A stretch of DNA of 64,000 bases from DATJLY01 sp035604195 (GCA_035604195.1 DATNIY010000031.1:16032-80031); one strand, 5' to 3'; counted from the first letter of the stretch, positions 28,775 through 40,090 are shown. Made by a program: numbers and translations. The notes: generated by a model not told the origin, from the letters alone.

Positions 28775-30994
28775 CTACGCTTTCATTGCCGCCTGCACCC
28801 GCGCCGGTGACAGCGGCAAATGCCGCAACCGCTTGCCGCCGGTAAGTTGGGCGACGGCGTTGGCAATGGCGGGCGCCACCGGTCCGACGCCGATTTCGCC
28901 GACGCCCGAGGGATGGTTGTCGGTCGAGATCACCTTGACCTCGATCATCGGCATGTCCGCCATCCGGATGACCCGGTACTTGTCGAAGTTCTGTTCCTGA
29001 ACCTCGCCGTTCACGACGTTGATCTGCTCATAAAGCGCGGCCGAGAGCCCCATGGTGATCGCCCCCTCGAGCTGGTAGGCGACGTTGCGCGGCTGCACGG
29101 CAAGCCCTGGATCGACCGCGGCCCAAATATGGTGAACCTTGATCTGGCCGGTTTTCTCGTCGAGCGAAACCTCGGCGATCTCCGCGAGAAAACTGTCGTA
29201 CAAGTCCGAATAGGCGATCCCAAGAGCGCGGCCCGGACGCTTCTTGGCCCAATCCGCCATCTTGGCGACGGTCTCGATTACAGCGGTCGCGCGCGGCTGG
29301 TTCTTGAGGAGCCCGAGCCGATACTGCACGGGATCGACGCCCTTCATCGCCGCAAGCTCGTCGATCGTCACTTCGATGGCGAATTTGGTATAGCCCGACG
29401 CGGTCGCGCGCCACGGGCCGATGTCGAAGCCGCGTTCGGCGCGGATCCACTCGACGAGATGCGCAGGAACCGCGTAGTGGAATTCGCCCCAGCCGGCGGT
29501 GACGATGTCCTTGCCGCCGAAATGCTCGAGCACCGGCGGACCGAGCCGGCCGAAATGCGAAGGCGCGACGATGCGCTGCCGCCAGCCCACGATGTCGCCC
29601 GACGCGTCGAGCCCGACCGACACCTGCTGCGCCGAGAACGGCCGGAAGATGTCGTTGCGCATGTCGTCTTCGCGGGTCCAGATGAGCTTGACCGGCCGCC
29701 CCGGCACTGCTTTCGCCAGCATGATGGCATGGGCGATATGGTCGGCATCATCCGAGGTACGGCCGAACGCGCCGCCGATCAGCGTCGAATGCACCACGAC
29801 CTTTTCCGGCGGCACGCCGCCGACCATCGTCGCGAAGATGATCGAAGCCGAGGGCGATTGGTTCGACGCCCAGATCTCGATCGTGTCGCCCTTCACCAGC
29901 GCGGTCGCGTTCAAGGGCTCGAGTTGGGTGTGCGCGACATGCTCGGAGTAAAATTCGGCCGTCACCATCTTGGCGGCGCCCGCGATTGCGGCCGGCGCGT
30001 CGCCTTGCGACATCATCACGACCGCTTTCTGGTTCATGTCCTTGGCCACGCCGCCGTAGTCCTCCACCATTTTGGCGGTGTTGTACTTGCGCGCCTCGGC
30101 CGTGGCCGACCAGGTGACCTTGAGCGCGGCCTTCGCCTTTCGCGTCGCCTCGACCGTTTCGCCGATGATTCCGACGCCGTTGGGGATCGGCACGATCTTG
30201 ACGATGCCCTTCACCGCCTTCGCCGCCGTATCGTCGATCTTCTCCGGCTTTTCATGCTCGACCGGCGGATAGAGGATGGCGCCGTAAAGCATGTGCGGCA
30301 GCTGCACATCGATGCCGTATTTGGCGCTGCCGTTCACTTTGAGCGGCAGATCGACGCGCGGCACGTCCTTGCCGATGAGGCGGAAGGCGGAGGACGGCTT
30401 CAGATCGTCCTTGGTCGCCTGCGGCAGCGGGTCGGGCAGCTTCGCCTTCGCCGCCAAGGCGCCGTAGGAGATCTTTCGGTTCGATTGCTTGTGCACGACC
30501 ATGCCGGGCTCGGTCGAAAGCTCGGCCGCGGGCACGCCCCACTCGCTCGCAGCGCAGGCGATCAGGACTTTTCGCGTCTGGGCGCCGACGAGACGGAGCT
30601 GGTCGTAATAGCCGGCGACGGCCAGGCTGGCGAGCGTCCGCATCTGGCCGCCCATCAACGGGAATGGATTGCCATATTTCGACGGATCGGCCGGCGACTG
30701 CACGACCCGCACCTTGTGCCAATCGGCGTCCATCTCGTCGGCGATCACGACCGGCAGCGCTGTCATGGTGCCTTGGCCCATCTCGGCCGGCGCGGACATG
30801 ATGGTGACGATGCCGTTGCCGCCGATGACGACCCAGGCGTTGGGCTTCAACGAGCCGGCGCCGGCGGCCATCGCCGCGGCAAGGCTCTTTCCCGGCAGCG
30901 CGCCAAAGGCGACGCCGATGCCGACGCCGCCGGCGCTGACCAAAAAGCTGCGCCGCGACAGCGCGCAGCTCGTGACGGCGATGCGGCGGGTCAT
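28775..30994 (-). CDS. Xanthine dehydrogenase-family molybdopterin-binding subunit (IorB-like), Tat-exported
   Basis: Large subunit of 739 residues of a molybdenum hydroxylase. A twin-arginine signal, SRRSFLVSAGGVGIGVAFG, is followed by the mature protein, so the enzyme acts in the periplasm or at the membrane. The double Mo-cofactor domain layout and the motif GVGEIGVGPVAPAIANA near residue 697, which carries the active-site Glu, are those of isoquinoline 1-oxidoreductase and aldehyde dehydrogenase beta subunits. The substrate cannot be assigned. It overlaps the iron-sulfur subunit gene by four bases. Confidence 0.88.
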   Translation of the reverse strand: MTRRIAVTSCALSRRSFLVSAGGVGIGVAFGALPGKSLAAAMAAGAGSLKPNAWVVIGGNGIVTIMSAPAEMGQGTMTALPVVIADEMDADWHKVRVVQSPADPSKYGNPFPLMGGQMRTLASLAVAGYYDQLRLVGAQTRKVLIACAASEWGVPAAELSTEPGMVVHKQSNRKISYGALAAKAKLPDPLPQATKDDLKPSSAFRLIGKDVPRVDLPLKVNGSAKYGIDVQLPHMLYGAILYPPVEHEKPEKIDDTAAKAVKGIVKIVPIPNGVGIIGETVEATRKAKAALKVTWSATAEARKYNTAKMVEDYGGVAKDMNQKAVVMMSQGDAPAAIAGAAKMVTAEFYSEHVAHTQLEPLNATALVKGDTIEIWASNQSPSASIIFATMVGGVPPEKVVVHSTLIGGAFGRTSDDADHIAHAIMLAKAVPGRPVKLIWTREDDMRNDIFRPFSAQQVSVGLDASGDIVGWRQRIVAPSHFGRLGPPVLEHFGGKDIVTAGWGEFHYAVPAHLVEWIRAERGFDIGPWRATASGYTKFAIEVTIDELAAMKGVDPVQYRLGLLKNQPRATAVIETVAKMADWAKKRPGRALGIAYSDLYDSFLAEIAEVSLDEKTGQIKVHHIWAAVDPGLAVQPRNVAYQLEGAITMGLSAALYEQINVVNGEVQEQNFDKYRVIRMADMPMIEVKVISTDNHPSGVGEIGVGPVAPAIANAVAQLTGGKRLRHLPLSPARVQAAMKA

Positions 30995-31509
30995 GGCTGG
31001 GCCCTCCCGCGCGCGGAGCCGGGGGATGCCGAGTCATGCGTCACCGCCGCCTGCTTTTCATGGGTACGCGCCGCGCGTTCAATCGCGCGGACGATGTGGT
31101 TATAGGTGCCGCAGCGGCAGATATGGCCGTCCATCGCCGCGACGATCTGGGCGCGCGAGGGGTGCGGGTTGTGCTCGAGAAAGGCCGCCGCTTCCATGAT
31201 CTGGCCGGATTGACAGTAGCCGCATTGCGGCACCTGCTCCGCAACCCAGGCGCGCTGCAGGGGGTGGCTCGAATTTTGCGACAGCCCCTCGATCGTCGTC
31301 ACCTGCTTGCCGGCGACGCTGTCGAGCGGCGTCACGCACGAGCGGATCGGCTGGCCATCGAGATGCACGGTGCAGGCGCCGCACTGCGCGATGCCGCAGC
31401 CGAACTTCGTCCCGGTGAGCTTCAGGTGCTCGCGAATGACCCACAAGAGCGGCGTGTCCGTATCCGCCGCAACATCGACACTTCGCCCGTTGATCGAAAA
31501 GGCTGTCAT
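30991..31509 (-). CDS. [2Fe-2S] subunit of molybdenum hydroxylase (IorA-like)
   Basis: A 172-residue electron-transfer subunit with both cluster sites: plant-type CGIAQCGACTVHLDG plus a later Cys (IRSC), and the hydroxylase-type CGYCQSGQ with CRCGTY. The C-terminal tail (ASPGSARGRAQP) is slightly longer than usual. It has no signal peptide and probably rides with the Tat-exported large subunit. It is the first gene of the two-gene unit. No cytochrome subunit or XdhC-like maturation factor is next to it. Confidence 0.9.
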   Translation of the reverse strand: MTAFSINGRSVDVAADTDTPLLWVIREHLKLTGTKFGCGIAQCGACTVHLDGQPIRSCVTPLDSVAGKQVTTIEGLSQNSSHPLQRAWVAEQVPQCGYCQSGQIMEAAAFLEHNPHPSRAQIVAAMDGHICRCGTYNHIVRAIERAARTHEKQAAVTHDSASPGSARGRAQP

Positions 31510-31634
31510 TGACGTTTCTCCCCGCGGTGCGCGCGCCGTTGCGGCCGCGCTCTCATCTTCATCGCCGGCCCAGGCGGGCCATTGCGAGGGATGCTAATCC
31601 CAATCGGGTGTGGCGGCAATCGCCGCGTGGGCGT

Positions 31635-32828
31635 TCAACGCGCGAGGTGGGCGAACTCGATTCCGGGCGCGAGCGCAGCGATCGCGGCCGCGCCCAGCCC
31701 CACCGGCACGAAGGCCACGATGGGCAGACCGGTCAGATCCCAGGCGCCGCCGCCGATGATGGTGAGCATCACGGCGCAGGGGTAGCTCATGGTGAACATC
31801 GCCGCCGAGACGCGGTGCACCTCCTGCGGCGCCGCGAGCAATGCCGGCAGCGCCAGCAGCATGACCAACACCGCGGCATTGATGCAGCCGAGCACGCCGG
31901 CGAAAACGACGATCCACACGCCGCCCAAGAGCGTCATGCCAAGCACGCTCGCCACCAGCGTCAGCCCGGCCGCGACATAAGGCCAATGGCGGGTGGCGAG
32001 GCTGCCGGTCCAGGCGAGCATGGCGAAGGATGCCGGCAACTGCGCCAAATTGAGCGCCGTCAGCGCGGGGTTGATGAGATCGCCGCGGCCGAGCGAGCCC
32101 AGATAATCCGGCAAGAAGGTGTTGGTCGCGAAATAGACCGTGTTGACGCCGCCGAGCATGAGCGCGAGGCGCCACACCAGCGGATTGCGCCAATCGGGCC
32201 ACCAGCGGCGCAGCGCCGCCGTCACTGGTTCCGCCTCGCGCGGCGCCAGCGCCCAAACCAGGACCGCCGTCAGCAGCACCGGCAGCGACCAGACGACGAA
32301 GCTCCAGCGCCAACTGCCGCCGACCAGCGGCAAAACGAAAGGAATGGTGAGCGCGACGGCGAGGGTCTCGCTCACCAAGAGCCCGTTGCTGTAAACCGCG
32401 GTGGCAAAGCCGATGCGGTCGGGCAGCCAGGCGCGCACCAAGGGCGGCAGGGCCGGCTGCATCACCGCGATGCCCGCGCCCATCACACCCGTCGCGAGAT
32501 AAAGCACGACGACATCGGGCGCAGCACCCCGCGCCGCCGAGCCCAGCGCCGTGAGCAACAATCCCGCGATCAAGGTCGCGCGCGCGCCCAAGCGCGCGAT
32601 CAGCAGCGCGCCCGGCACGGCGGCGAGCGCGAAGAGCAGCGAAGGCAGGCTGCCCAATGCGCCGATCTCGGTCTCGGTGAGCGCGAGATCGGCATGGATC
32701 AGCGGAATGACCGGCGGCACCGCGAGCAAGGTCAGGCGCAGCCCGGCGCCCGACAGCCAGAGCAGGACGAGACAGGTGAAGAGCTGCGCCGGCGTCAGGC
32801 CGCTGCGCGCGCGATCGAGTGCCGCCAT
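31635..32828 (-). CDS. MFS transporter (CynX/NimT-like)
   Basis: Inner-membrane transporter of 397 residues with about twelve hydrophobic segments in two halves separated by a polar loop (APREAEPVTAALRRWWPDWRN). The N-half motif PGALLIARLGARATLIAGLLL fits the MFS loop 2-3 consensus, and the overall sequence resembles the cyanate/2-nitroimidazole transporter group. The substrate is unknown. ATG 32828 is preferred; a TTG at 32864 would add 12 residues without hydrophobic character. Confidence 0.82.
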   Translation of the reverse strand: MAALDRARSGLTPAQLFTCLVLLWLSGAGLRLTLLAVPPVIPLIHADLALTETEIGALGSLPSLLFALAAVPGALLIARLGARATLIAGLLLTALGSAARGAAPDVVVLYLATGVMGAGIAVMQPALPPLVRAWLPDRIGFATAVYSNGLLVSETLAVALTIPFVLPLVGGSWRWSFVVWSLPVLLTAVLVWALAPREAEPVTAALRRWWPDWRNPLVWRLALMLGGVNTVYFATNTFLPDYLGSLGRGDLINPALTALNLAQLPASFAMLAWTGSLATRHWPYVAAGLTLVASVLGMTLLGGVWIVVFAGVLGCINAAVLVMLLALPALLAAPQEVHRVSAAMFTMSYPCAVMLTIIGGGAWDLTGLPIVAFVPVGLGAAAIAALAPGIEFAHLAR

Positions 32829-32953
32829 CGCGCGCTTGCTAGACGAGCGCGGCACAGGCCGCAACCGTCGATTGGCGCTCGAGCCGCCTCTTGCCTTCGC
32901 GCGCGCCTAGCCGCACATTTGCGAGGTTTCGTTTTCCCAGGGGAGGATCGCTG

Positions 32954-33253
32954 ATGGCCGCCGCGCCACCTGCCTATCTCATTGCCGAGCTCGACATCCA
33001 CGATGCCGAGGCCTACCAGAAATATCGCGAGGGCGTACCGGCGACGCTGTTGCCCTATGGCGGCCGCTTCCTCGTGCGCGGCGGCCAGGTCGGCGCGCTC
33101 GAAGGCGATGCGCCGACGCGCGTCGTGGTCCTGGCGTTTCCCAACATGGGGGAGGCGCGGCGCTGGTATGAATCGCCGGCCTATCAAGCGATCCTGCCGC
33201 AGCGGCTGAAAGCGGCGAAATCGCGGGCCTATTTCGTGGAGGGCGTGGCGTAG
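32954..33253 (+). CDS. DUF1330 family protein
   Basis: A 99-residue ferredoxin-like (dimeric alpha-beta barrel) protein. The pattern PPAYLIAELDIHDAEAYQKY, GGRFLVRGG and ARRWYESPAYQAILPQRLKAA is typical of DUF1330. The molecular function of the family is unknown. GGGAGG stands 7 bp before the ATG at 32954. It ends 13 bp before the convergent dnaJ stop. Confidence 0.88.
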   Translation: MAAAPPAYLIAELDIHDAEAYQKYREGVPATLLPYGGRFLVRGGQVGALEGDAPTRVVVLAFPNMGEARRWYESPAYQAILPQRLKAAKSRAYFVEGVA

Positions 33254-33266
33254 AGTCCGGCCGCGC

Positions 33267-34400
33267 CTATTCCCGCAGGTCCTCGAAGAATTCCTTGACC
33301 TTGGCGAAGAAGCCTTCGCTCTCGGGGTGGGTCGCCTGGCTGTCGCCGGCCTTCTCGAATTCGCGCAGCAATTCCTGCTGGCGCTTGCTCAGATTCATCG
33401 GCGTTTCCACCATCACCTCGATGAACATGTCGCCGCGCGCGGCCGAGCGCAGCACCGACATGCCCTTGCCGCGCAGGCGGAACTGCCGCGCAGACTGCGT
33501 CCCCGCGGGGATGGTGAGCTTGGCGCGGCTGCCGTCGATCGTCGGCACCTCGATGGTGCCGCCCAGCGCTGCCGCCAGCATGGTGATGGGCACCCGGCAA
33601 TGGATGGTGTTGCCGTCGCGCTGGAAAATCGGGTGCGGCTTGACCGACAAGAAAATATAGAGATCGCCGGCGCCGCCGCCGCGCACGCCGGCCTCGCCCT
33701 CGCCGGCGAGCCGGATGCGCGTGCCGTCCTCGACCCCCGGCGGGATCGACACCGCAAGCGTCTTCTCCTTGCGCACGCGGCCCTGGCCGCCGCAAGCGCG
33801 GCAGGGATTCTCGATGACCCGGCCGGCGCCGTGGCAGGAGGGACAGGTGCGCTCGATGGTGAAGAAGCCCTGCTGCGCGCGCACGCGCCCGGCGCCCTGG
33901 CAGGTCGGACAGTTGACTGGGCGCGAGCCCGCCGCCGCGCCGCTGCCTTGACAGGCCTCGCAGGGCGCCAAGGTCGGCACGCGCACCGTGGTCTGCTTGC
34001 CCTTGAACGCCTCGTCGAGACCGATCTCGAGGTTGTAGCGCAAATCGTTGCCGCGCGTGGCGCTGTCGCGCGCGCCGCGCCGGCCGCCCATGAACTCGCC
34101 GAACATCTCGTCGAAGATGTCGGCGAAGCCGGTGGCGAAGCCGAAATCGCCGGCGCCCGAGCGTCCGCCGCCGTTCTCGAAGGCGGCATGACCGAAGCGG
34201 TCGTAGGCGGCGCGCTTCTGATCGTCCTTGAGGACGTCGTAGGCTTCGCTCATGTCCTTGAATTTCTGCTCGGCCGACTGATCGCCGGCGTTGCGATCAG
34301 GATGGTGCTCCATGGCAAGCTTGCGATAGGCCTTCTTGATGTCCTCGGCGCTCGCCCCGCGCGCTACGCCGAGGAGCTCGTAAAAGTCCCGCTTAGCCAT
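33267..34400 (-). CDS. dnaJ: Chaperone DnaJ
   Basis: Hsp40 co-chaperone of 377 residues that delivers substrates to DnaK and stimulates its ATPase. The J domain (1-70) carries the HPD motif in MEHHPDRNAG. A Gly/Phe region follows (FENGGGRSGAGDFGFATGF), then four zinc-finger repeats CEACQGSG, CPTCQGAG, CPSCHGAG and CRACGGQG, and the C-terminal substrate-binding domain. It lies 94 bp downstream of dnaK, separated by a strong stem-loop. Confidence 0.97.
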   Translation of the reverse strand: MAKRDFYELLGVARGASAEDIKKAYRKLAMEHHPDRNAGDQSAEQKFKDMSEAYDVLKDDQKRAAYDRFGHAAFENGGGRSGAGDFGFATGFADIFDEMFGEFMGGRRGARDSATRGNDLRYNLEIGLDEAFKGKQTTVRVPTLAPCEACQGSGAAAGSRPVNCPTCQGAGRVRAQQGFFTIERTCPSCHGAGRVIENPCRACGGQGRVRKEKTLAVSIPPGVEDGTRIRLAGEGEAGVRGGGAGDLYIFLSVKPHPIFQRDGNTIHCRVPITMLAAALGGTIEVPTIDGSRAKLTIPAGTQSARQFRLRGKGMSVLRSAARGDMFIEVMVETPMNLSKRQQELLREFEKAGDSQATHPESEGFFAKVKEFFEDLRE

Positions 34401-34435
34401 CGCTCACTGCTCTCGACCTCGTACCGTCACGCGCG

Positions 34436-34467
34436 ACCGCCCCGGTGCAGCTTCTCGCCGGGGCGGT
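34436..34467. terminator. Stem-loop between dnaK and dnaJ
   Basis: ACCGCCCCGG and CCGGGGCGGT form a perfect 10-bp stem with a 12-base loop. On the dnaK-dnaJ (minus) strand no T-run follows, so it may attenuate or act as a processing site rather than end transcription. Such hairpins commonly lower dnaJ output relative to dnaK. Confidence 0.6.
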
Positions 34468-34494
34468 TTGTCGTCTCTCGCGCGGCCAAGCCGT

Positions 34495-36426
<1,932 letters not shown>

Positions 36427-36531
36427 GGCCACCTCTGGATTGCAGCAGGGCTCCGCAGCCCCAAAAGGCACTGCGGGGACCCCCTTTGAATGGTCCGTCT
36501 CGCAAGGTTTCCCCTGCGGCGTGCAGGGCTT

Positions 36532-36560
36532 ATATATGAGCGGTGCCGGCGCGCTACAAC
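36532..36560 (-). promoter_or_regulatory. Candidate heat-shock/housekeeping promoter of dnaK
   Basis: On the minus strand GTTG-N18-CATATAT resembles the alphaproteobacterial RpoH consensus CTTG-N17/18-CYTATNT with two mismatches; the same bases also fit a sigma-70 promoter (TTGTAG and TATATA). It would give a leader of roughly 100 nt before dnaK. Which sigma factor uses it is an inference. Confidence 0.45.
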
Positions 36561-36648
36561 GGGGCGGCCGCTTCCGGCGCAGGCAAATTTCGGGAATTCG
36601 GCCGGCGCCGGGCCGGGCCCCGGCCCAACCACCGCCCTGGCGGCCGCC

Positions 36649-37566
36649 TCAAGCCGGCGCCGAGGGACCCGGACTCTCCGGCGGCAGGGTCTGAAGCCGC
36701 CAACCGACATAGCGGCGCCAAAACTCGCGGAGCCGCGCCGTCCGCGCGCTGTAGGCGGGGTGGCGCACCGCCATGGTCGCGAAGTGCTGCTCGATGTTGA
36801 TGTAGAGGAGCGCCTTGAGAATTTTCAGCCGCGGTGGAACCCGCTGCCGGAGCAGCAAATCGCCGGTCAGCGGCAGCAGCGGAAAAATCCGCGCGAGCGG
36901 CCCGCGGTTCGCGGCCGGAACCGCCCTGAAATAAGTGTCTCGCGGGGTCTCGTCCCGCACCGTGAGAACTTCGGGAATCTCGGCGTGTTTGCCGTAGACG
37001 AGCGTGCCCGCCGCCGCCCAGTCCGAGGCATAGAAGTGGGTGCGCGGAAAGGCTCGTTGCAACGGCGCCGTGCGGTAGAGGGCGTAGACCCGGGCGTTCT
37101 CGACGGGGGTGGACAAGAAGACCGCGAGGTTGGTCACGGGATCGGCGAGCAGCGGATAAGTGCCGCGCCCTATCCGCATCGCCCCGTCCGGTCTGACGAA
37201 GCGGACGCGCCCGGCGCAGGCGACCAGGCTGGGATCGGCCTCGAGCCGCGCCAAGGCTCGTTCGACATAGCTGGGCTCGGCATAGTCGTCGGCCGCGAGC
37301 CACATGAAATAAGGGGTCTTTGCCTCGCTCAGCAGGAAATGGAAGTTGCCGGTCGGCAGCGCGGTGACCGCATGCCGGGTGTATCTGATGATCCCATGCG
37401 CCGCTGCCAGCGCCCGACCGACCGTTTCCGTCGCATCGCTCGAGCAATTATCGGAAATGTGAATGATGCAGCCGCGATAGGTCTGATGGAGAATGCTCTC
37501 GACGGCGCGGCGCAGCGTTGCCGCGCCGTTGAAGACGGGGATGCCGACGGTGACCTTGGCGTCCAT
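36649..37566 (-). CDS. Family 2 glycosyltransferase
   Basis: Cytoplasmic GT-A glycosyltransferase of 305 residues. The N-terminus KVTVGIPVFNGAATLRRAVESILHQTY and ISDNCSSDAT form the nucleotide-sugar site, and FMWLAADDYAEPSYVERAL holds the DD (DxD-like) metal motif near residue 98. The C-terminal half has no membrane helix. No polysaccharide locus surrounds it, so donor and acceptor are unknown. ATG 37566 gives the family N-terminus. Confidence 0.87.
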   Translation of the reverse strand: MDAKVTVGIPVFNGAATLRRAVESILHQTYRGCIIHISDNCSSDATETVGRALAAAHGIIRYTRHAVTALPTGNFHFLLSEAKTPYFMWLAADDYAEPSYVERALARLEADPSLVACAGRVRFVRPDGAMRIGRGTYPLLADPVTNLAVFLSTPVENARVYALYRTAPLQRAFPRTHFYASDWAAAGTLVYGKHAEIPEVLTVRDETPRDTYFRAVPAANRGPLARIFPLLPLTGDLLLRQRVPPRLKILKALLYINIEQHFATMAVRHPAYSARTARLREFWRRYVGWRLQTLPPESPGPSAPA

Positions 37567-37827
37567 CTCGCGGTTCTCTCTGCCTCTTCCTTGAGGGCGC
37601 TGCGGCGGCGGTTTCCTGGCCAGCGCCGGGCCCGGGCATTCGCGGAAAGAAATATTGCAGACGCCTTTAGGAAATGTTTGGCGGCCGAACAAGTTTCTCT
37701 TGCTGCGCCACTGCCGCGACGCGCCGGCGGGGCCTTCCGATCCTTTTGGTAAACCTTCCTTTACCGCGGTGTGACAGCTTTGAGACTGGACGCCTCGGTG
37801 CCCGTCGCTTGGCGGAAAGGAGCGAGC

Positions 37828-39489
37828 ATGACCGGAAAGCGATCGCGACCGCGCAGGCGCGCCGGCGCCGCGGGCGAGGCGGCGCTGCTCGACACCTCGT
37901 TCCGGGCCCTGTTCCATTGCAATCCGGTCCCAATGCTGGTCTATGATCCGGCGACGCTGCGCTTCGTCGAGGCCAACGACAGCGCCGTCGCCCAATACGG
38001 TTACACGCGCGAGCAGTTCCTGACCAAATCGATCACCGACCTGCTGCCGGCGGAGGACCGTCCCACACTGCGCCAACGCTTGCTGGCGTCCGAGCCCGGT
38101 CTGATCAATGTCGGTTTGCGCCGCCACATGCGCGCCGGCGGCAGCGTCATCACCGTCGATATCCGGCGGCAGGAATTCGAGCTCGCCGGCCGTAGGGTCG
38201 CGTTGGTCTCCTGCATCGATGTCAGCGACAGGCTGCTGGCGGAGGAGCAGCTGCGGCAAAGCCTCGCCCGGCTCCGCCGCAGCGAGGAACAACTGGCGCG
38301 CGCGCAAGAGGTTTCTCGCACCGGCAGCGTCGAGCGGGATCTCAGGACCGGCGCCGTGGTGTGGTCGGACCAATGCTATGCCGTGTTCGGCCGCGACCGG
38401 ACCCTGCCGGTGCCCAGCCGGGATCAGGCGCTCGAGCTGTTCCACCCCGACGACCGCGCCGAATACGAAGCCGTCATGGCCGCTTCCGAACGCGGCCTGC
38501 CCAGCCCGGCCATCCGTTGCCGCATCGTTCGAGCGGACGGCGGCATTCGGTGGGTCCATCACGAATCGGAAGTGATCTTCGGCGAGGACGGCCGGCCCGC
38601 CCGCCGCATTGCGACCTTCCGGGACGTGACCGAGGCCCATGAAGCCGAGGAGCGGCAACGGCAGCTGCAGGCGGCGCTGAGCGCAGCCAAGGAGGCGGCC
38701 GAGGCGGCGAACCGTGCGGCCCAGGCCGCCAATGACGAGCTCGAACGCCGGGTCGAGCGGCGGACGGCGGAGCTACGTGCCGCGCAAGGGGAACTCCTGA
38801 AGACGGAACGCCTCTCGGTTCTCGGCCAGCTCACGGCGACCGTGGCGCATGAACTGCGCAATCCCCTGAGCACGATCCGCAACAGCCTCTATGTCCTGCG
38901 CGATCCCAACGCCAGGAAGATGCCGCTCGCCGGCCTGATCGAACGCATCGACCGCGCGGTTCTGCGCTGCGAGGGCATCGTCACGGATCTGCTCGAATAC
39001 ACGCGCGTGCGGGCGCTGCAGCTGCGCCCGACCAAGCTCGACGACTGGCTCGGCGAAATCCTGGGCGAGCTGAAGATTCCCGCCGGCATCGCGCTGGAGC
39101 GCCGCTTCGCCGCGCCCGGCGCGCAGGTGGCGCTCGATGCCGACCGTTTCCGCCGCGTCGTCATCAACCTGGTCGAGAACGCGGCGCAGGCGATCGAGGG
39201 CGGCAAGGGTGGCGTGTCGGAACGGCGGATCACGGTGTCGACGATGGCCTCGGATGGCGCCGAGGTTGTGATCGCCGATACCGGCCCTGGCATCGCGCAG
39301 GAGATTCTGCCGAAGGTGTTCGAGCCATTGTTTACCACCAAGACCATCGGCACCGGCCTCGGACTGCCGACGGTGAAGCAGATCGTCGAGCAGCATGGCG
39401 GCGCCATCCGCATCGCCAGCACGCTCGGGCAGGGCACGGCCGTGCACGTTCGTCTGCCGCTGGCCGACGCCGCGATGGCGGCGGCCTGA
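37828..39489 (+). CDS. Soluble PAS-domain sensor histidine kinase (orphan)
   Basis: Histidine kinase of 553 residues with no membrane segment. Two PAS domains are seen, at about 20-140 (FHCNPVPMLVYDPATLRFVEANDSA) and 150-280 (a PAC-like RRIATFRDVTEAHEAEE). A coiled coil follows, then HisKA with His341 in VAHELRNPLSTIRN, and an ATPase with NLVENAAQAIEGG, DTGPGI and GTGLGLPTVKQIVEQHGG. This resembles the NtrB/FixL-like class. No response regulator is adjacent. ATG 37828 is chosen for its GGAAAGGAG upstream; an in-frame start at 37771 lacks one. Confidence 0.88.
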   Translation: MTGKRSRPRRRAGAAGEAALLDTSFRALFHCNPVPMLVYDPATLRFVEANDSAVAQYGYTREQFLTKSITDLLPAEDRPTLRQRLLASEPGLINVGLRRHMRAGGSVITVDIRRQEFELAGRRVALVSCIDVSDRLLAEEQLRQSLARLRRSEEQLARAQEVSRTGSVERDLRTGAVVWSDQCYAVFGRDRTLPVPSRDQALELFHPDDRAEYEAVMAASERGLPSPAIRCRIVRADGGIRWVHHESEVIFGEDGRPARRIATFRDVTEAHEAEERQRQLQAALSAAKEAAEAANRAAQAANDELERRVERRTAELRAAQGELLKTERLSVLGQLTATVAHELRNPLSTIRNSLYVLRDPNARKMPLAGLIERIDRAVLRCEGIVTDLLEYTRVRALQLRPTKLDDWLGEILGELKIPAGIALERRFAAPGAQVALDADRFRRVVINLVENAAQAIEGGKGGVSERRITVSTMASDGAEVVIADTGPGIAQEILPKVFEPLFTTKTIGTGLGLPTVKQIVEQHGGAIRIASTLGQGTAVHVRLPLADAAMAAA

Positions 39490-39498
39490 GCCGGCCGG

Positions 39499-40077
39499 TC
39501 AGCGCTTGGCGGCGCGGGCCGGCTCGTTGGAGCCGGATGCGGCTTTGGCGACGCCGACCAGCGCCGGGCGCAGCAGGCGGTCGTGCAGGACATAGCCGGG
39601 CTGGAGCACCTGGGCGATGCTGCCGGGCGCTTGGTCTGGGCTTTCGACCTCGAACATCGCCTGATGGAGGTTGTGGTCGAAGCGGTCGCCCAACGCGGGG
39701 TCGATGCGCTTCAGCCCATGCCGCTCGAAGGCCGCCAACAGCTCGCGCTCGGTGGCGGCGACGCCGGCCAGGAGGTTGCGGGTCAGCTCGTCCTGCGCCT
39801 CGCCCTCGGGCACGCTCGCGAGCGCGCGGCGCAGATTGTCGGCGACGCTGAGCAAGTCCTTGGCGAAATTCGCAGCAGCATAGCGCGCCGCGTCGGCGGC
39901 CTCGCGCTGCGCCCGGCGCCGCACGTTCTCGGTCTCGGCGAGCGCGCGCAAGAGCCGGTCCTTGGTCTCGGCGAGGTCGGCTTCGAGCGCGGCGAGGCGC
40001 TCCTCGGCCGTCGGCGCCGCCGCTTCGGGGGCCGCTTCGCCCTCGGGGCCGCCCGCGCCATTCTGCTCTTCGTTCAT
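39499..40077 (-). CDS. grpE: Nucleotide exchange factor GrpE
   Basis: Cochaperone of 192 residues that releases ADP from DnaK. The acidic Ala/Glu-rich N-terminal tail leads into a long helix (RLAALEADLAETKDRLLRALAETENVRRRAQRE, cited in part) and the C-terminal beta domain FERHGLKRIDPALGDRFDHNLHQAMFEV. ATG 40077 is preferred because GAGG lies 11 bases upstream; ATG 40086 and GTG 40089 are in frame but leave no room for one. It follows hrcA directly. Confidence 0.95.
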   Translation of the reverse strand: MNEEQNGAGGPEGEAAPEAAAPTAEERLAALEADLAETKDRLLRALAETENVRRRAQREAADAARYAAANFAKDLLSVADNLRRALASVPEGEAQDELTRNLLAGVAATERELLAAFERHGLKRIDPALGDRFDHNLHQAMFEVESPDQAPGSIAQVLQPGYVLHDRLLRPALVGVAKAASGSNEPARAAKR

Positions 40078-40090
40078 GCCTGCCATCACC

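Noticed and set aside
28820..31105. A 761-codon plus-strand frame opposite the molybdenum hydroxylase genes
   Set aside because: No motif or start signal, composition typical of an antisense shadow.
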